NCBI GenBank assembly: GCA_903959665.1
Contig: CAJBXY010000188.1
Coordinates: forward strand, 1 to 5,565
Length of the DNA stretch: 5,565 bases
From: an uncultured Solirubrobacterales bacterium
GTDB lineage: Bacteria; Actinomycetota; Thermoleophilia; Solirubrobacterales; Solirubrobacteraceae
Direction of reading: 5' to 3'
Part shown: in pieces, positions 4,516-5,565 of the stretch
How the letters are laid out: each line of letters opens with the position of its first letter
How positions within the stretch are numbered: the first letter of the stretch is position 1
Translations under genes and position numbers: made by a program
The notes under the pieces: generated by a model
The model's database searches: none
Seen by the model: only the letters and a program-made list of their open reading frames with translations
What the model was told of the DNA's origin: nothing

Positions 4516-4544
4516 TTTGGCACTCGCTAGTGGTGAGTGCCAAA
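4516..4544 (+). promoter_or_regulatory. CIRCE element (HrcA operator) of groES-groEL
   Basis: TTTGGCACTC and GAGTGCCAAA form a perfect 10-bp inverted repeat around a 9-bp spacer (4526-4534). This is the geometry of CIRCE (TTAGCACTC-N9-GAGTGCTAA), bound by the repressor HrcA under non-stress conditions. The core GCACTC/GAGTGC is intact. The third consensus base differs in both arms in a matched way (A to G, T to C), so the symmetry is kept. The site lies 58 bp upstream of the groES ATG. A direct copy of AGTGCC follows at 4545-4550. Confidence 0.95.
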
Positions 4545-4602
4545 AGTGCCGGGGAAAGCCCGAAAACGTTCGTAAATAGCGCAACTACCGGAGGCATTTG
4601 AA

Positions 4603-4896
4603 ATGAATTTGAAGCCGCTTGGCGATCGAGTGATCGTCCGCGCCATCGACGAGGAGGAGACGACCGCTAGCGGCCTGCTGCTCCCCGACACAGCAAAAGA
4701 GAAGCCCCAGAAGGGCGAGATCGTCGCCGCTGGCGAAGGTCGTTGGGATGAGGACGGCGAAAAGCGCGTCCCGCTCGACGTAAGCAAGGGCGACGTCGTG
4801 CTTTACAGCAAGTACGGCGGCACCGACATCAAGGTTGACGGCGAGGATCTCCTCGTTCTGCGCGAGAGCGACATTCTCGCAATCGTCGAGTCTTAG
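4603..4896 (+). CDS. groES: Co-chaperonin GroES (Cpn10, 97 aa)
   Basis: GroES forms the heptameric lid of the GroEL folding chamber in the cytoplasm. The protein is full length and typical. LKPLGDRVIVRAIDEEETTASGLLLPD (3-29) includes the mobile loop (about 16-32) that docks on GroEL through its hydrophobic GLLLP segment. KPQKGEIVAAGEGRWDEDGEKRVPLDVSKGDVVLYSKYGGTDIKVDGEDLLVLRESDILAIVE completes the beta-barrel, with the roof loop around GRWDEDGEKR. The ATG at 4603 has a strong ribosome site, GGAGG at 4590-4594, 8 nt upstream. The gene is first in the operon, behind the CIRCE element, and groEL follows 21 nt after its stop. Confidence 0.98.
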   Translation: MNLKPLGDRVIVRAIDEEETTASGLLLPDTAKEKPQKGEIVAAGEGRWDEDGEKRVPLDVSKGDVVLYSKYGGTDIKVDGEDLLVLRESDILAIVES

Positions 4897-4917
4897 GCCT
4901 AAAGGAGAACTGAATAA

Positions 4918-5565
4918 ATGGCTAAAGAATTGAAGTTTGACGCGGACGCACGCAAGGCCCTCGAGGCCGGCGTTGACGCCGTAGCTAACGCAGTCAAGGT
5001 GACGCTCGGTCCGAAGGGCCGCTACGTAGTGATCGACAAGCGCTTCGGCGCACCAACGATCACCAACGACGGCGTCACAATCGCTCGCGAAATTGACGTT
5101 GAGGACCCGTTTGAGAACCAGGGTGCTCAGCTCGTCAAAGAGGTCGCAACAGCGACCAACGACGTTGCCGGAGACGGCACGACGACAGCGACCGTTCTGG
5201 CCCAGGCGATTGTTCGCCAAGGCCTCAAGAACGTAACCGCTGGTGCTCAGCCACTCGCGCTTAAGCGCGGGATTGAAGCCGCCGTGGACGAGATTGTTGC
5301 CGGCATCGGCAAGCAGTCGAAGGAAGTCACCGGCAAGGATCAGATCGCTCGCGTGGCGACGATTTCGGCTGGCGACGAGGAGATCGGCGACGTAATCGCT
5401 GACGCGATCGAGAAGGTCGGCAAGGACGGCGTTGTAAACGTCGAAGAAGGCCAGACGTTCGGCATGGACCTCGAATTCACTGAGGGCATGCAGTTCGACA
5501 AGGGCTACATCTCGCCCTACATGGTCACCGACCAAGACCGCATGGAGGCAGTGCTGGACGACGCC
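4918..5565 (+). CDS. groL: Chaperonin GroEL (Cpn60), N-terminal 216 residues (3' partial)
   Basis: GroEL is the ATP-driven double-ring chaperonin that folds proteins inside a chamber capped by GroES. The open frame runs from ATG 4918 to the window edge without a stop (family length is about 540 aa, so roughly 40% is visible). The start MAKELKFDADARKALEAGVD is canonical. ATP-site motifs are intact: TLGPKGR (29-35), TNDGVTIARE (49-58; Asp51) and AGDGTTTATVLAQ (84-96; Asp86, the catalytic aspartate equivalent to Asp87 in E. coli). The intermediate domain (about 135-190) includes AGDEEIGDVIADAIEKVGKDGVV. The apical domain begins at the MQFDKGYISPYMVTD block (191-205), followed by RMEAVLDDA, which looks actinobacterial. 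The ribosome site AAAGGAG is at 4901-4907, 10 nt before the ATG. It is co-transcribed with groES. The minus-strand open frame opposite it is not a gene. Confidence 0.98.
   Translation, partial: MAKELKFDADARKALEAGVDAVANAVKVTLGPKGRYVVIDKRFGAPTITNDGVTIAREIDVEDPFENQGAQLVKEVATATNDVAGDGTTTATVLAQAIVRQGLKNVTAGAQPLALKRGIEAAVDEIVAGIGKQSKEVTGKDQIARVATISAGDEEIGDVIADAIEKVGKDGVVNVEEGQTFGMDLEFTEGMQFDKGYISPYMVTDQDRMEAVLDDA

Noticed and set aside
4493..4582. GCGCTA (4493-4498) and TAGCGC (4577-4582) as an outer stem around the groES leader
   Set aside because: Six base pairs across about 78 nt is weak, and the only well-supported dyad in the leader is CIRCE.
4585..5535. 316-codon open frame on the minus strand opposite groES and groEL
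   Set aside because: It is fully antisense to two unmistakable chaperonin genes, has no recognisable domain, and reflects the GC-rich codon use of those genes.

Overview
The window is GC-rich and densely coded, and it reads as a chromosomal segment of an actinobacterium. The best fit is a Thermoleophilia (Solirubrobacterales)-type lineage. This rests on protein flavour: an NTF2-like lipoprotein with a spaced Cys pair, a glycerophosphodiesterase with HKG/GNT motifs, a Mycobacterium-like GroEL N-terminus, and a CIRCE-controlled groES-groEL operon. The placement is from recognition alone and no search was run.

Layout. Positions 1-245 (+) hold the last 80 codons of a GT4-type glycosyltransferase. 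It converges, with a 15-bp gap, on a gene for a 75-aa three-helix membrane protein (261-488, -). A 182-bp non-coding stretch (489-670) follows. Nearly all of it is one long imperfect palindrome (about 534-669) bordered by an exact 8-bp direct repeat, GCTAGCCG. The right copy of the repeat contains the stop codon of the next gene. Then come two minus-strand genes that look co-transcribed: a GlcD/D-lactate-dehydrogenase-type FAD enzyme (2482-1139) and, 30 nt downstream, a small secreted lipoprotein (1108-671).

A 103-bp divergent intergenic region (2483-2585) separates these from a plus-strand run. The run has a glycerophosphodiester phosphodiesterase-like protein (2586-3329), a Crp/Fnr-family regulator only 11 nt later (3341-4042), an ASCH-domain protein related to YqfB (4093-4491), and then groES (4603-4896) and groEL (4918 to the window edge). 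The groES leader holds a perfect 10-9-10 CIRCE inverted repeat (4516-4544), so HrcA control of the chaperonin operon is expected. hrcA itself is not in the window.

How the genes relate. groES and groEL form one chaperonin operon. The phosphodiesterase and Crp-like genes are tightly linked and probably co-transcribed. The FAD enzyme, lipoprotein and membrane protein lie on one strand, but the palindrome now separates the last of them. The most unusual item is that palindrome. If the flanking repeat is a target-site duplication, removing the element would place the lipoprotein stop about 36 nt before the membrane protein's ATG. A non-autonomous MITE-like insertion would then have split an ancestral operon. 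The rest of the window is largely ordinary housekeeping or accessory content.
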